Below are positions 1-10,460 of a stretch of DNA of 64,000 nucleotides, piece after piece (the stretch's first letter is position 1; each line of letters begins with the position of its first letter). Source of the stretch: Lucinisca nassula (lineage: Eukaryota > Mollusca > Bivalvia > Lucinida > Lucinidae). The notes beneath the pieces were generated by a model. That model searched no databases, was not told the DNA's origin, and worked only from the letters and a program-made list of their open reading frames with translations. The DNA is taken from NCBI GenBank assembly GCA_963580285.1, contig OY757015.1, forward strand, positions 150,720,082 to 150,784,081. Direction: 5' to 3'. The position numbers were made by a program, and so were the translations under genes.

Positions 1-129
1 CGGGGGCATAAAAATGTCTGAACTTTTTGCAAACAGTATAGGCCCTGATCAGATGATGCATTCTGGGCCTGCACTATTTGCCAATAACATGTTTTATGGT
101 TTCCCCCCCACCGGTACAAAATGAGTTAA
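1..129. mobile_element. Truncated TTAA-type fold-back element
   Basis: The window opens inside a small non-autonomous element. It carries the GCAAACAGT-type hairpin module (about 27-91) and ends with a TACAAAATG-type terminus followed by TTAA at 126-129, as in better preserved copies at 24199-24411, 33982-34211, 48106-48327 and 48804-49032. Its left part is outside the window. Confidence 0.55.
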
Positions 130-404
130 CAGATCAGCTCCAATCACTGAAAAGGTTTAGATGAAGAATCAATTAACAAAGAAATCAAAATTCTATCAGG
201 CTTAATCAGATAACGGCATCTTCAATGCCATCATAAACTCTTTTTTCACTCCTTTGGCAAGAACTTTATACCTCATAAGAGGTGCTGAAAACCATATTTA
301 CAGGTTCTAGATAAGTTCATGAGATAAAGATAAATAGTAATAAGATAATTCACAAACTCTGTATCACATTACGATAACACATCCGTGTGATATAGTGCAT
401 TTTT

Positions 405-640
405 TCATACTTCACAAAAGGTAATTTTTCTGATGAAAATTTGTGATATTTTTCTTATTTATACTCAGAACATAGGTTTTGGGTGCTCATTAGAACCGCC
501 TCATTGAGGCGGTTCTAACGAGTACCCACAACCTATGTCTGGGAGCAGAAATAAGGAAAATAATGTTTACCCCAGTAAACCCCAGTTTTCTCTATATAAA
601 GTGGGGTTTAGGGGGGTCTTAATTTCACGGACTTGTTCAC
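405..640. repeat. CCGCCTC-palindrome repeat
   Basis: A dispersed repeat built on a long hairpin (about 468-536) whose centre is GAACCGCCTC facing GAGGCGGTTC. A second small hairpin follows (AAACCCCA facing TGGGGTTT, about 577-612). The same two hairpins recur at about 7985-8110, 16615-16845, 19100-19275, 22045-22215, 49125-49275 and 54080-54285. The family is non-coding. Bases 130-404 show nothing I can identify. Confidence 0.6.
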
Positions 641-699
641 GTGATGAAGTTCATTTTTAATGATCTTATTATGCTCCAATACTGAAAAAAAAGGCCTAT

Positions 700-1250
700 G
701 GGCCATCACTCTAACCGGAGGTCAAGCGGGAGAAATTGGCCCTGGCCCTTGGCAACCATGTTTTTCAACAAACCATGGTGGCTTTAAAATCTATGTATAG
801 TAGAGGTCCATCCAAGGATCAACAATTCCAAATTATTTGAAATCAGTTCCATAGTAAACTACAGAATCAGAAAGATCCACTGTATTTAGCCTTTGCCCCA
901 TAAAATGCCAAAGTTATGGAATTTGACCTTGACATAAAATAGGTCATCAACTTGAACAAACTTGGTAGAGCCAGAGTCCCAATGTCCCACACCAAGTTTC
1001 AAGGTCATGCTGAAATAAAGATTTTCAAATCCTCTTTACAATATATGGGCATCACAGTCATCTTTTGTCATATGAAAAAATTTCCCAACCCCATTGATGC
1101 ATTATGTTAAATTTGGTTTCAATTTGCTCAGCAAATCGCCGAATGAAAAGGTTAAAGTTACTATTTCTGAGGGGTGTAGGACCAAGGTCAGTAAACACCT
1201 TGACCTTTAATACATGTATTTATAAAAAATCACTCAGTTAATTATTATTT
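700..1250. repeat. GGTCA-rich dispersed repeat
   Basis: Diverged repeat recognised by recurring phrases such as GAACAAACTTGGTAG, AAGTTTCAAGGTCAT and GACCTTGACCTTT. Related copies lie at 1450-1715, 2296-2420 and 3593-4440. No open frame of interest. It is probably the fragmented remains of one larger element later split by small insertions. Confidence 0.5.
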
Positions 1251-1252
1251 GA

Positions 1253-1447
1253 TTAACCTTTAAGACGCCACGAAACAAAAAGTACACCTGAAAATGTTAT
1301 CTTCTTGCTGTATGCTGAATCTTCTTGCAAACTTTTTTAAAAATATTTTTGCATACAGGCAAACAGTGTCCACGCAAGAATGTTGCCAACCCCAACAGGG
1401 ACGACAAAACAGACGACAAGTGTCGTGATTTGCATTTTATGGGTTAA
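1253..1447. mobile_element. TTAA-flanked miniature element (GACGC type)
   Basis: Flanked by TTAA at 1253-1256 and 1444-1447. Left end CCTTTAAGACGCC; the right end in reverse reads CCCATAAAATG. Subterminal blocks TTTTTAAAAATATTTTT and CAGACGACA also occur in the copy at 6167-7744, which is interrupted by another element. TTAA duplication and short inverted ends fit a piggyBac-like MITE, by inference. Confidence 0.6.
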
Positions 1448-1449
1448 AC

Positions 1450-1715
1450 ATTCATGTCATAAGCAACACTGGCTTCAGAAAAATCCACTGCTTTGCCATT
1501 TTCCCATACAATTGTCTATGCGACCAAATTAGATTGTGACAAAAAATAGGTCAAAGCCAACCAAGGGTCATTTGAACAAACTTGATAGGGTCCGAGTCCC
1601 TAGTGCTGCCTACAAAGTTTCAAGGTTATTGGCTGTTTGGTTCCTGAGCAGAAGATTTTCACAACGTTTTTGCCATATATGGGAATGGCAGCCATCCAGG
1701 TAGTACGATTCCAAA
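1450..1715. repeat. GGTCA-rich dispersed repeat, second segment
   Basis: Continues the repeat of 700-1250 on the other side of the TTAA element, with matching phrases (AAATAGGTCAAAGCC, TTGATAGGGTCCGAG, GTTTCAAGGTTATTGG). This suggests the miniature element landed inside an older repeat. Confidence 0.45.
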
Positions 1716-1726
1716 CCCTAGAACTA

Positions 1727-2018
1727 GAGCGCGCAGTCGATGGCAAGCCAATCGCAAATCCCCACGTTTTCTCCACAGTAGGTCAAAATTTGACCTTTTG
1801 ACCCCTCCCCAGGGGCCCTGGGGGCGGGGACAAAAAAAAATGTGCTCTTGCGCAAGCCATTCATGTAAGCAACTCGCATACCAAATTTGGTTGAATTCCG
1901 GCTAACGGTTTAGGAGGAGATAGCCGGACAGACAGACGGACGGACAGACAGACAGACAGATGGACGGACGGAGGCGATAACAATATCCCCACTTTTCGTT
2001 GAAAAACGTGGGGATAAT
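1727..2018. mobile_element. ATCCCCAC-ended non-autonomous element, short copy
   Basis: Left end AGTCGATGGCAAGCC followed by AATCCCCACGTTTT; right end AAAACGTGGGGATAATAA. The two ends are inverted repeats. A (GACG/GACAGACG)n microsatellite sits just before the right end (1930-1975). The same ends bracket the larger element at 58748-59950. No transposase is encoded. Confidence 0.6.
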
Positions 2019-2092
2019 AAACTCTCATTGCCCCATATTATAGAGGCTCCACATGTAATTTGGTGTCAATCAGCCCCATGGGTTAACCCTTA

Positions 2093-2295
2093 TCTTGCTG
2101 TTCACGACAACCCCTATCTTTGAAAACAGTGTAGATCCAGATCAGATGGCTTCTGAAGAAGCCATCTGATCAGGATCTACACTGTTTGGCATTCAGTTTA
2201 TGAATTTGTAGGAAAAAATTACATCAAGTAATTTGATTGGATGATAGAGAGAAATGGGTGTGGCTTAAATGAATATTCAGCAAGATAAGGGTTAA
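2093..2295 (+). mobile_element. TTAA MITE, CCCTTATCTTGCTG family, copy 1
   Basis: TTAA at both edges (2093-2096 and 2292-2295) with terminal inverted repeats CCCTTATCTTGCTG / CAGCAAGATAAGGG. It contains the hairpin module at 2122-2190 (inner stem GATGGCTTC / GAAGCCATC) and the conserved block GGGTGTGGCTTAAATG. About ten copies of this family occur in the window. TTAA plus CCC-starting ends fit piggyBac-like MITEs. Confidence 0.75.
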
Positions 2296-2426
2296 GTAAA
2301 GAAGAACATAAAAATACTGAATCTGAGGCATCCAGGACAAAGATCAGTAAATGACCTTGACCTTTGGAATTGATGAAGGTTCTTCAGTTGATTCAGAGGC
2401 CAAAAGCTACAACAGAATCTCAACTA

Positions 2427-3592
2427 GACAAAGTGCCCAGTGGGGCACGTACACCCCCGACCAGTGCCATCACCTCAGCTGAAAATAGCAATGTCAAAAG
2501 CTTCTTTGCATATACAGGCCATATTCCATAGAATGGCCATTTTCAAGATTCAAAGGACAATAACTCTGTAAGTAGGAAAGCAAGAGTAATGGTTCTTGTG
2601 TTCTGCACGTCGTCTCCTGGTGTTCAACATTTGTGTGGAGTTTCATGAAAATATGTCAAGCCCTTTAAAAGTAATGGAGAAGACACGAAGATGTTAGCAG
2701 ACACATAATTTACAATCTTCAAAGGGTAATAATTTGTAATGTATGCAAACAAGAGTTATGGTTCTTGTGTTCTGCCCATCCTATTATCTTGCTTTACATT
2801 TGTTTGAAGTTTCATGAAATTATCTCAAAAGATTTTAAAGTTACATGGCGGACACAAGTGTATGGTAAAACTCGTAATATTCAAAGGGCAATAACTCTGA
2901 AAGTAGGAAAGCAAGAGTTACGGTTCATGTGTTCTGCACATCGTCTCATGGTGTTTAACATTTATGTGAAGTTTCATGAAAATATGTCAAGCAGTTTAAA
3001 TGTTATGGAGCGGACACGAAAATGCAAGTTATATCACTCAAAGGGCAATAACTCTGAAAGTAGGAAAGCAAGAGTTACGGTTCATGTGTTCTGCACGTCG
3101 TCTCATGGTGTTTAACATTTATGTGAAGTTTCATGAAAATATGTCAAGCAGTTTAAAAGTTATGGAGAGGACACGAAAATGCAAGTTATATCATTCAAAG
3201 GGCAATAACTCTGAAAGTAGGAAAGCAAGAGTTACGGTTCATGTGTTCTGCACGTCGTCTCATGGTGTTTAACATTTATGTGAAGTTTCATGAAAATATA
3301 TCAAGCGGTTGAAAAGTTATGGAGCGGACACGAAAATGCAAAATTAAAACATACAAAGGGCAATAACTCTGAAGTAGAAAAGCAAGAGTTATGGTTCATG
3401 TGTTCTGCACGTCGTCTCATGGTGTTTAACATTTATGTGAAGTTTCATGAAATTATGTCAAGCGGTTGAAAAGTTATGGAGTGGACACGAAAATGTTAAC
3501 AGACACACAAACACCCACACACACAAACACACACACAAAAAATACGAAAACTATATACCCCCATGGCATACTGCGTATGCCGGGGGTATAAA
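2427..3592 (+). mobile_element. TATACCCCC-ended element with 157-bp tandem array
   Basis: Left end resembles GTGGGGCACGTACACCCCCG; right end is a near-palindrome with TATACCCCCATGG facing GCCGGGGGTATA (about 3553-3592). Between them is a tandem array of about six imperfect units near 157 bp (2550-3480, phrase GGGCAATAACTCTGAAAGTA), then a CACACA-rich microsatellite. Open frames of 90-116 codons here repeat the same residues and are by-products of the array. Other copies: 49813-51002 and 60192-61202. Confidence 0.65.
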
Positions 3593-4440
3593 AATGCACT
3601 GTTTTGCCTTTTTGCCATACAAATTCCTAAGTGACCAAATTTGATCTTGATGTAAAACAGGAAAAGGTCAATAAAAGGTCATTATTTGATCATATCTGGA
3701 AGGGCCCAAAAGTCCCTTGTTGTGCATATCAAGTTTGAAGGTCATCAGCCTTGGTTCCTGAGAAGAAGATTTTCAAAGTTTTTTGTTCAATATCTGTGAG
3801 CATGGTGGCCATCTTGATCATGTGACCCAGATTCAATAAAATACAAACAAAAAAACTCCATTGCCTTGTCCCACAGAGTTTCCACATGTAGTTTGGTTTC
3901 AATCACCCCAGTATTTTTAGAAGAGAAGAAGATAAGGTACTAATCTGAGACATCGAGAACAAAGGTCAGTAAGTGACCTTGACCTTTGGAATCAAATAAC
4001 TGTCATTCAGCTGCCTGACAAAGATCAGTAAGTGGAGTTTCACAATTCTGATGCCATAAGTTACAATAGAATCTGAAATATCCACTGTCTTTTTCCCAAA
4101 TGCCTAAGTGACCACATTTGATCTTGATGTGAAATAGGACAAGGTCAACCAAAGTTCAACATTTGAACAAACTTAATAGGGCCCCCAAGTCCCTAATGCT
4201 GCATACAAAGTTTGAAGGTCATGAGCCATTTGATTCCTGAGCAGACGATTTTCAAAGTTTTTTTTCCATATATGGGAAAGGTGGTCACAATCAAAATTTC
4301 ATTGCCCAATCCCATAGAGACTTCACATGTAAATTGGTTTCAATCAAACCTGTAGTTTCAGTAGAGAAGAAGATAAAAATAAACGACCTTGACCTTTGTA
4401 ACTGATAAATTTTCATTCAGTTATGTAACACATGGGCTAG
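3593..4440. repeat. GGTCA-rich dispersed repeat, two units
   Basis: Two diverged units of the same repeat as 700-1250, each with AAGTTTGAAGGTCAT and AGTGACCTTGACCTTTG-type phrases. Non-coding. From 4441 to 4628 I see nothing specific. Confidence 0.45.
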
Positions 4441-4628
4441 GTTCTTGAATTTAGCAGGCCCTTTTGGACTTAGGCATGTATAGGAACCCATGTAAGCAAA
4501 ATATCGCAAGAGCTGCTTGGGCTAGGCTTTTGAAATACTGCAGGCTGTTTGGACCCAGTGTGTAGCTGACTTAATCAAATTTTGAAATAATTTAATAAAT
4601 ATTTTAACAAAATATGCCCCTTTGTGCA

Positions 4629-4842
4629 TTTACCCTTGTCCTGCTGAGCCCGGATATGCCCTATCTTTGAAACAATGTAGATCCAGATCAGATGGCTTCT
4701 AAAGAAGCCATCTGATCTGGATCTTCATTGTTTGCCATCCAGTTTATGAATTTGTTGCAATAATTTACATCGAGTAATCTGATTGGCTGATAATCAGTGG
4801 TGGACATGACATACTTAAATATTCATCAGGACAAGGGGTAAA
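4629..4842 (+). mobile_element. TTAA-type MITE, CCCTTGTCCTGCTG family, copy 2
   Basis: Ends CCCTTGTCCTGCTG and CAGGACAAGGGG with diverged TTTA/GTAA flanks. Internal hairpin module at about 4669-4736. Belongs to the family of 2093-2295, subfamily with GCCCGGATATGCC after the left end (shared with 8592-8814 and 14616-14828). Confidence 0.7.
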
Positions 4843-4952
4843 ACATAGTAAGAGTTTGTAAGCACACTTTCTCAAGAACTGTATCATTGGGCTCTACTGA
4901 AACCTCATCAGAGCATACAATCAAGATCACCGCCTACAAACAGGATCACTGT

Positions 4953-5330
4953 AACGGCTGACTAATCGGAGCTGAAAGGACAATCGATTATCGCGTGTGT
5001 CATTGTGATCGATGATCGATTAGTAATCGTTGAAGATTTTATTATAATTTTACCTTTCTGTCTTTGACTCTTACCATATGTTATACAATATCATATGTAT
5101 TTCGACCGACAGGCCTTAGCAAACAATGCAGACTCAGATGAGACGCCGCAAAATGCGGCGTCTCATCAGGGTATGCACTGTTTGCCACTCATCCAGCTTT
5201 TTTAGACACCACTGTGGGTAGAAAACTATACTTATGAAATAATCGATTATTAGCATATCAGTAACGATAATCATTTTAGAATAATTTATCAACTGATTTA
5301 TCGATTAACTGATTAATCGTGCCAGCCTTA
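4953..5330. mobile_element. hAT-like miniature element
   Basis: A 378-bp element whose edges are inverted (left AACGGCTGAC, right GCCAGCCTTA). It is flanked by ATCACTGT (4945-4952) and ATCACTGA (5331-5338), an 8-bp target duplication with one mismatch. Eight-base duplications are the hallmark of hAT transposons. The interior is rich in ATCGATTA motifs and carries a copy of the hairpin module at 5118-5187 (inner stem GACGCCGCA / TGCGGCGTC). No coding capacity. Confidence 0.65.
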
Positions 5331-5555
5331 ATCACTGAAACCCTCTTTTGTTGAAACAAATAGTCTGATTTTAGTCTGTTTAGTCTACAGTGTTTATTCA
5401 GTGTTTCAGGAGGAGATATGAGCCCCGCCAAGCAAATTCGTGTCCCTGAGCATTCCGTCATGAAAAATTTTAACTGCGCATGCCCAGCCATTCAGAGGGG
5501 CCAGGGATATGGCTTTCTGTCTGAAGGTTACTCTTGATTCACTGCTTGTATGAGT

Positions 5556-5617
5556 GAGCAGCGAAGGTTCTGGCGAGACTGCGCGGATGCGCAGGCTCGC
5601 CTGAACCTTCGCTGCTC
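5556..5617. repeat. Fold-back hairpin
   Basis: Inverted repeat with arms GAGCAGCGAAGGTTCTGGCG (5556 onward) and its near-perfect complement ending at 5617, around a small inner stem CTGCGC/GCGCAG. It produces two overlapping antisense frames that are not genes. Confidence 0.6.
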
Positions 5618-5639
5618 GCATAGGCGACAAGTACCAAAA

Positions 5640-5830
5640 TCGCTTGACGGGGCCCATATGCTAGTGGCGTCTGATCAGGGCCTGCACTATTAGCTAACAG
5701 AATTTTTGGTCAAAAATAGAATAAGAACCGAAAAAATAGGCCCAACACCCCTTATATGACAAATAGACTTGTCCAACATATAGCAGTGGAAGAGTTCACT
5801 AGTATACAATGGGCTAATAAAGTTGACTAG
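5640..5830. repeat. Fragment of TTAACCCACTGC-type fold-back repeat
   Basis: Shares TCTGATCAGGGCCTGCACT, CTAACAGAATTTT and the right end TATACAATGGG with the copy at 48324-48554. Only the right portion is preserved. From 5831 to 6166 nothing is recognisable. Confidence 0.5.
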
Positions 5831-6176
5831 ACAATTAAACTTGCCATTCTAGCCATATAGTGACTTTAACTACTGACTTAAATATTTGGTACTTGTGTGT
5901 TATCTATAGGGGCAATAGTTGGGGGCATAGTGTTTTATAAACACCAGCTCTACAGCCATCTGAAATGGGATAAAGTGAGAAAATATTTGCATGAAAGATC
6001 CTCTGTGACAGATGTCTGCAACTGAACAAACAAGATAAAAGACCAAGCAAATCAGAGACAAAGATATTTATTGTAGTAGACACCACTAGGGGTTGTTTTG
6101 ATTGAGGCTTCTATCAAAATATTGCAGAAAGACAAAATTATGGAAATGAACTTATGAATTGCATCTTAACCCTTAA

Positions 6177-7492
6177 TGCTATGTTCCCACTATCACGATT
6201 TGCGCCACGATTGCAATCGTGTTCTTAATCGTGGATTAATCGTGGTGATCCTATCAGATCTTATCAGATCTTGAGGTCATTCGTGGCAATCGTGTTAATC
6301 GTAGAAAATTTTTGAACGGTTCAAAATTTTTCCACGATCAACACGATCGATTGTCAAATTAGGATCATCGTATCACATCGTGTTGCATCGTAACAAAGCG
6401 CGACGGATCGCATCTAATCGTGCTTCCAAATCGCGGTGATCGGGGCCAATCTTGGACACAACAAACCCCGCGTTCTGTTGAGATGTGTTGCGATCTCACA
6501 AGATCTGTCACGATTTGTTACGCTCTGTCGGGTCCGATTGCTCAAGACCTGTCACGAATGACTCGTGATCAGATACGAGATGATACGAGGAAATGCGATT
6601 AGATACGAGTAGGCTACGTTTTTATACGAACGTTCACGATCTATTATGAGTTCTCAAGATTTAATGCGATTCATTCAGCGATCTGCTCATGAGTGTGTGA
6701 GTGAGTGTATTTCAGTTTTACGTCCAACCAATAACTAAGGTCATACTGAGACGGAACCTCGGTTTATAGACTCATCCGAAAGTCTGGAGAAGCCCGTGCA
6801 CGATCCTGCAATCCCTGGTTTATACAGGCCTTTGCTAGTATTTTTAAAGCCTTTGAAAGATGCCACCTAAGGGTAATGGAAGCTAAGAATGGAAAAGGCA
6901 AGCCTGAACCATTCCAGCCAGAGACATTGCCACATTGTCATCATCCGCAACTCCTACCATCATCAATGGCTGAGGCTCAGTGTTTATGCTGTAAAAATTC
7001 TAGAAACAATTAAGTCCATGGTCAGTCCGGCTGTATATATACCAGTCGGGATCAAGTCGTAGCTCAAATCGTGATCGCCTCGATCAAGATCGTGAAGAAC
7101 ATCGAGACGACAGTCGTATGCTATCGAAACAGAGCGCATCGGCTCGTGATGAGCGTATAAGAACGTATCTGCACGTATCAGATCGTCCCCATTCGGGGTA
7201 CTCGATCGTGATGATCGTTTCAGATCGAGACCAAGTCGTAGACTCGATCGCAACAATCCTATCAGAACGCATTTGATCGTATCTGAACGTGAGAGCAGAC
7301 CGTGGCTGATCGTGATACCTGAAATTGACAAATCGTGATTGGATTGCATCCGAGCGCAACGAATCGTACCAGAACGTATCGACTCTCATCACCTCGTAGC
7401 CAAACCTGAACTTTCAGACCATATGCCACGACCAGCTACGAATGGCCAATCGTGGCGTTCGCAACGGATCGTACGACAGTGGGAACCTAGCA
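6177..7492. mobile_element. Harbinger-like non-autonomous element with TAA duplication
   Basis: A 1316-bp element with inverted ends TGCTATGTTCCCACT and AGTGGGAACCTAGCA, flanked by TAA at 6174-6176 and 7493-7495. Removing the element and one TAA gives the continuous CCCTTAAGACGC seen in the related copy near 1257. A 3-bp TAA/TTA duplication is typical of PIF/Harbinger. No transposase is seen. The interior (6190-6670 and 7030-7470) is unusually dense in ATCGT/GATCGT/ACGAT words on both strands, so ORFs of 60-121 codons across it are compositional. A SINE copy sits inside at about 6690-6845. Confidence 0.6.
6690..6845 (-). mobile_element. SINE fragment, antisense
   Basis: Reverse complement of the SINE at 32457-32617: shared blocks include GACCTTAGTTATTGG-like, AACCTCGGTTTATAGACTC and AGTTTTACGTCC. 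The tRNA head is degenerate (CAATCCCTGGTTTATACAGG). Lies inside the Harbinger-like element, so it inserted later. Confidence 0.6.
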
Positions 7493-7984
7493 TAAGACGC
7501 TGAGAAAAACTTTATCTGAAAATGTCGTCTGCTTATGTCATCAGATTCTGCTGAATATTTTTGCTAACTTTTTAAAAATATTTTTTCATACAGGCAAACA
7601 GTGCAGGCCAAGATCAGACTGCTCCTACAGTCCTACAGGAGCAGTCTGCTCTGGGTCTACACTGTTTGCAAAACATTATTTTTAAGGAAACTAGCTGACG
7701 GCAAAGCAGACGACAACTGTGGTGATTAACATTTTATGGGTTAACCCTTCTACTGCTAAGCACAACAAGCAGGTGGCATTTTCAAAGTGTACTTTTCTTA
7801 TTTTTTAGAAAAATAAGGTCTGTCTGTAATGTCATGCCTTATATACTAAACAAGAGGTCCATAATGGACCTTATTCGCTCACCTGAGTCAAGATGTATTA
7901 CCCTTTGATGATGCCTTTACTTTACTCTATATGCTATTTTGTTCGGTAGAGTGTTTGTAAAATTACACGATAACAAGTCCATGT

Positions 7985-8110
7985 AATGAATTCCCCCTAA
8001 ACACCACTTTTTATAGAGAAAACTGGGGTTTACTGGAGTATACATTATATATCTTTTTATTTCTGCTCCAAGACATAGGTTGTGGGTACATCTTAGAACC
8101 ACCTCAATTG
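7985..8110 (-). repeat. CCGCCTC-palindrome repeat, partial
   Basis: Antisense fragment with AAACACCACTTTTTATAGAG, CTGCTCCAAGACATAGG and AGAACCACCTC, matching the repeat at 405-640. It is followed by a poly-C run near 8143-8155. Upstream, 7848-7890 has the ACAAGAGG...GCTCACCTG start signature seen at 24868 and 27367. Confidence 0.5.
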
Positions 8111-8244
8111 AAAAAGTGAACAAGCACTATTTATTAGATTCCCCCCCCCCCCCCTTGCAAGTTAAAGTTAATGGTCAATAAAAAAGGACAAATAAAGTGT
8201 TACGGACACAACATAAGTACAAAGGGGAATAGATATAACAGAAG

Positions 8245-8460
8245 CCTCAATAGCTGTCGGTTAGCGCATTCGTCTCTTGATCAAGAGGTTGTGGACTGGA
8301 GGTCAGGTGTGTCCTTGGGCAAGACATATAAATGTAAAGTCATTACCCCACTCCACCCAGGTGTAAATAGGTACCAGTGCTTTTAAAGTCACTGCCTCTC
8401 TTGTGCCCCCATGATAATATCCGAAATGAGTGATCGAGAGCGATTCCAAGAAACTTAAAG
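8245..8460 (+). mobile_element. tRNA-derived SINE
   Basis: tRNA-like head with A box TAGCTGTCGGTTAGCGC and a degenerate B box region (GAGGTTGTGGACTGG), followed by the body phrase TGTCCTTGGGCAAGAC and ACTCCACCCAGGTGTAAAT, typical of metazoan tRNA SINEs. The B box is too degraded for the copy to be active. A 71-codon frame across it is spurious. Confidence 0.65.
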
Positions 8461-8591
8461 CTTTCACCACAGTCAAACTAAAATAAATTAGTGTAAACTA
8501 CCGGTAATTATAACAGTAATGATCTCTTGACACTTTTCTGAAGTAGCAATATCTCATAAATATTAACATTTATAATAGCAATCCCAATATT

Positions 8592-8814
8592 ATAACCCTT
8601 GTCCTGCTAATCCCGGATATGCCTTATCTTTGAAACAATGTAGATCCAGATCAGATGGCTTCTGACGAAGCCATCTGATCAGGATCTACATTGTTTGCCA
8701 TTCAGATTGTGAATTTGTTGCAATAATTTGCATCAAGTAATCTGATTGGTTGATAATCTGTAGTGGGTGTGGCATATATAAATATTCAGCAGGACAAGGG
8801 ATAAGTAAAGATAT
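8592..8814 (+). mobile_element. TTAA-type MITE, copy 3, with ATAA flanks
   Basis: Inverted ends CCCTTGTCCTGCT and AGCAGGACAAGGG. Flanks are ATAA on both sides (8592-8595, 8811-8814), a variant target duplication. Hairpin module at 8631-8699. Confidence 0.7.
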
Positions 8815-8964
8815 TCAAACAGAAGTGATATTGCCACTTAAGAACTACAAAGGGGAATAACTATAACAATATTGATCCCTTGACCCTTCTTTTTCTGTAG
8901 CAGCAACATCTCCTTGCAAATTCAAAGAAAATCTGACAATCACATGTATAATTAGCTCAATGAT

Positions 8965-9177
8965 TTAACCCTTCTCTTGCTTAATATTCAGTTTAGCCAC
9001 ACCCATTTCTGACTTTGAACCAATTAGATTACTTGATGTAATTTATTTCTACAAATTCATAAATTGAGTGTCAAACAGTGTAGATCCTGATCAGATGGCT
9101 TCTTCAGAAGCCATCTGATCTGGATATACACTGTTTGCAAAGATAGGGATTGTCGTGAACAGCAGGATAAGAGTTAA
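8965..9177 (-). mobile_element. TTAA MITE, CCCTTATCTTGCTG family, copy 4
   Basis: Inverted orientation: starts CCCTTCTCTTGCTTAATATTCA and ends GTTCACGA-type block reversed, then CAGCAGGATAAGAG. Exact TTAA at 8965-8968 and 9174-9177. Hairpin module 9071-9139 with inner loop TTCTTCAGAA. Confidence 0.72.
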
Positions 9178-9223
9178 GTGTCAGTCATTCGACTTTCTTA
9201 TGAATCCCTTTTGTATGTTTTTG

Positions 9224-9530
9224 TTTGTTTGATTTGAGGTTTAACGTCCCCATCAACACTGTATAGAGGTCATTTTGGAGACGTTGCTTCCAATTTTGTG
9301 GGACTTTTACCCGACATTGAGATGAAACGACATCTCGAGCCCTGTCACCCAATGAAACCAATAGGGTTTATAAGCATGGACGGTTCGACTCGCACCGCTT
9401 TGCCTCGGCAGGCTAAGATCCTCTATGTGGTTTACCAGTACTTGTGTGTGTTCTGTTTCAGCTCTGCGTGGAAGCATCATGCAGCCCATCTATTTCTTCA
9501 AGCCCTGATGAGCATGGGCCATTCCCATTT
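9224..9530 (-). mobile_element. SINE-like retroposon with GGGGACGTTAAACCTC tail
   Basis: A repeat of about 300 bp present at least seven more times. Read on the minus strand it ends in GGGGACGTTAAACCTCAAAT followed by CAAACAAACA. Copy 27415-27681 is bounded by a 13-bp direct repeat, which supports retroposition. Possible TTTGTATG duplication here (about 9209 and 9528). The 60- and 83-codon frames over it are not genes. Confidence 0.6.
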
Positions 9531-9552
9531 GTATGATACTTGTTGTTAGCCC

Positions 9553-9680
9553 CCGCCCATCGGGGCTTGAAGAAATAGATGGGCTGCATGATGCTTCCAC
9601 GCAGAGCTGAAACCTACCCGCACATGAGTACTGGTAAACCGCTTAGAGGATCTAAGCCTGCCCAGGCAATAGGTAACAAC
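9553..9680 (+). mobile_element. Inverted partial copy of the same retroposon
   Basis: Opposite orientation to 9224-9530: GCCCATCGGGGCTTGAAGAA and GGGCTGCATGATGCTTCCAC are the complement of the end of the preceding copy, making a large inverted pair around 9531-9552. It is truncated after the AAGCCTGCCCAGGCA block. Confidence 0.6.
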
Positions 9681-9686
9681 TTCATT

Positions 9687-9791
9687 ACTCCAAGAAACAA
9701 ATGTTATAGAGATTTGTTCGAATCGCCTCACTGAGGCGATGCCTCACTGAGGCGATTCAAACAAATCTCTATAAAATTTGTTTCTTGGAGT
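9687..9791. repeat. Long hairpin (ACTCCAAGAAACAAAT arms)
   Basis: Almost perfect inverted repeat of about 50 bp per arm, starting ACTCCAAGAAACAAAT and ending ATTTGTTTCTTGGAGT, with GAATCGCCTC / GAGGCGATTC near the tip. The tip resembles the CCGCCTC-palindrome repeats. The copy is young, since mismatches are few. From 9792 to 10361 I see only AT-rich unassigned DNA. Confidence 0.65.
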
Positions 9792-10460
9792 TTTAGATTG
9801 CAACATCTTTTATGAGTATGGATTTGATATGTGCCTTTCCAATTCTGAGCCAATGCCGATCGCAACCAATGGTAATCTTTGCGCTAAGGATTCAGTCCAT
9901 TGAAATTGTCGTTATAGCGAGTTTTGTCGTTATGACGAATGTCAGTACAGAGTTGACTGTACAAAGAAATAAAGACTTCAAACCAATTTACTGCAGTTGT
10001 CATAAGATGGAATTTCTACTGACAGTCCTCAAAATTATGGAAAAGATTATGATGTATTGCGCATTGAAAAATGAAGAACTGTTCTTTTCTGACAGTTCTG
10101 CAGCAAAAAACAGCCAACTAGAATCAATCAAGTTCAAGCCATTTAGATGGTGAACCAAAGAATTAAGGACAACTCTTAACCCAGCCAATAATCATCCATC
10201 AAACTGTCTGACCATCATTAAATAAGCAGTCTGACATTGTTGTTGGAGATGGCAATGACTTTCCAATCTTTGCCATTGTCAAGTACTAAAACTGTTCTTA
10301 TTTTCCTGTAAAGTTCATGGTTTTCCAAATGGGAATTTGTTTTTTGCGTCTCCGTAAAAAATGTTCTAGAGAAAGGTAATCTGTTGGGAGCAAGGACTAC
10401 AAGACACCTTTTAACAGCTGCCACACATTCCCTTAAGACCATCTGAGGAGAAGTTAAATA

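Larger units (their letters stand above)
6167..7744. mobile_element. TTAA-flanked MITE (GACGC type) interrupted by another element
   Basis: TTAA at 6167-6170 and 7741-7744. Left fragment TTAACCCTTAA at 6167-6176, right fragment from 7493. The sequence after 7493 (GACGCTGAG, then TTTTTAAAAATATTTTTTC, then hairpin module 7593-7670 with inner stem GACTGCTCC / GGAGCAGTC) matches the uninterrupted copy at 1253-1447. The host element is therefore split by the insertion at 6177-7492. Confidence 0.65.

Noticed and set aside
6984..7392. Two overlapping antisense ORFs of 102 and 121 codons
   Set aside because: Both arise from GATCGT-rich DNA in which stop codons are rare on one strand; low-complexity composition, no domain.
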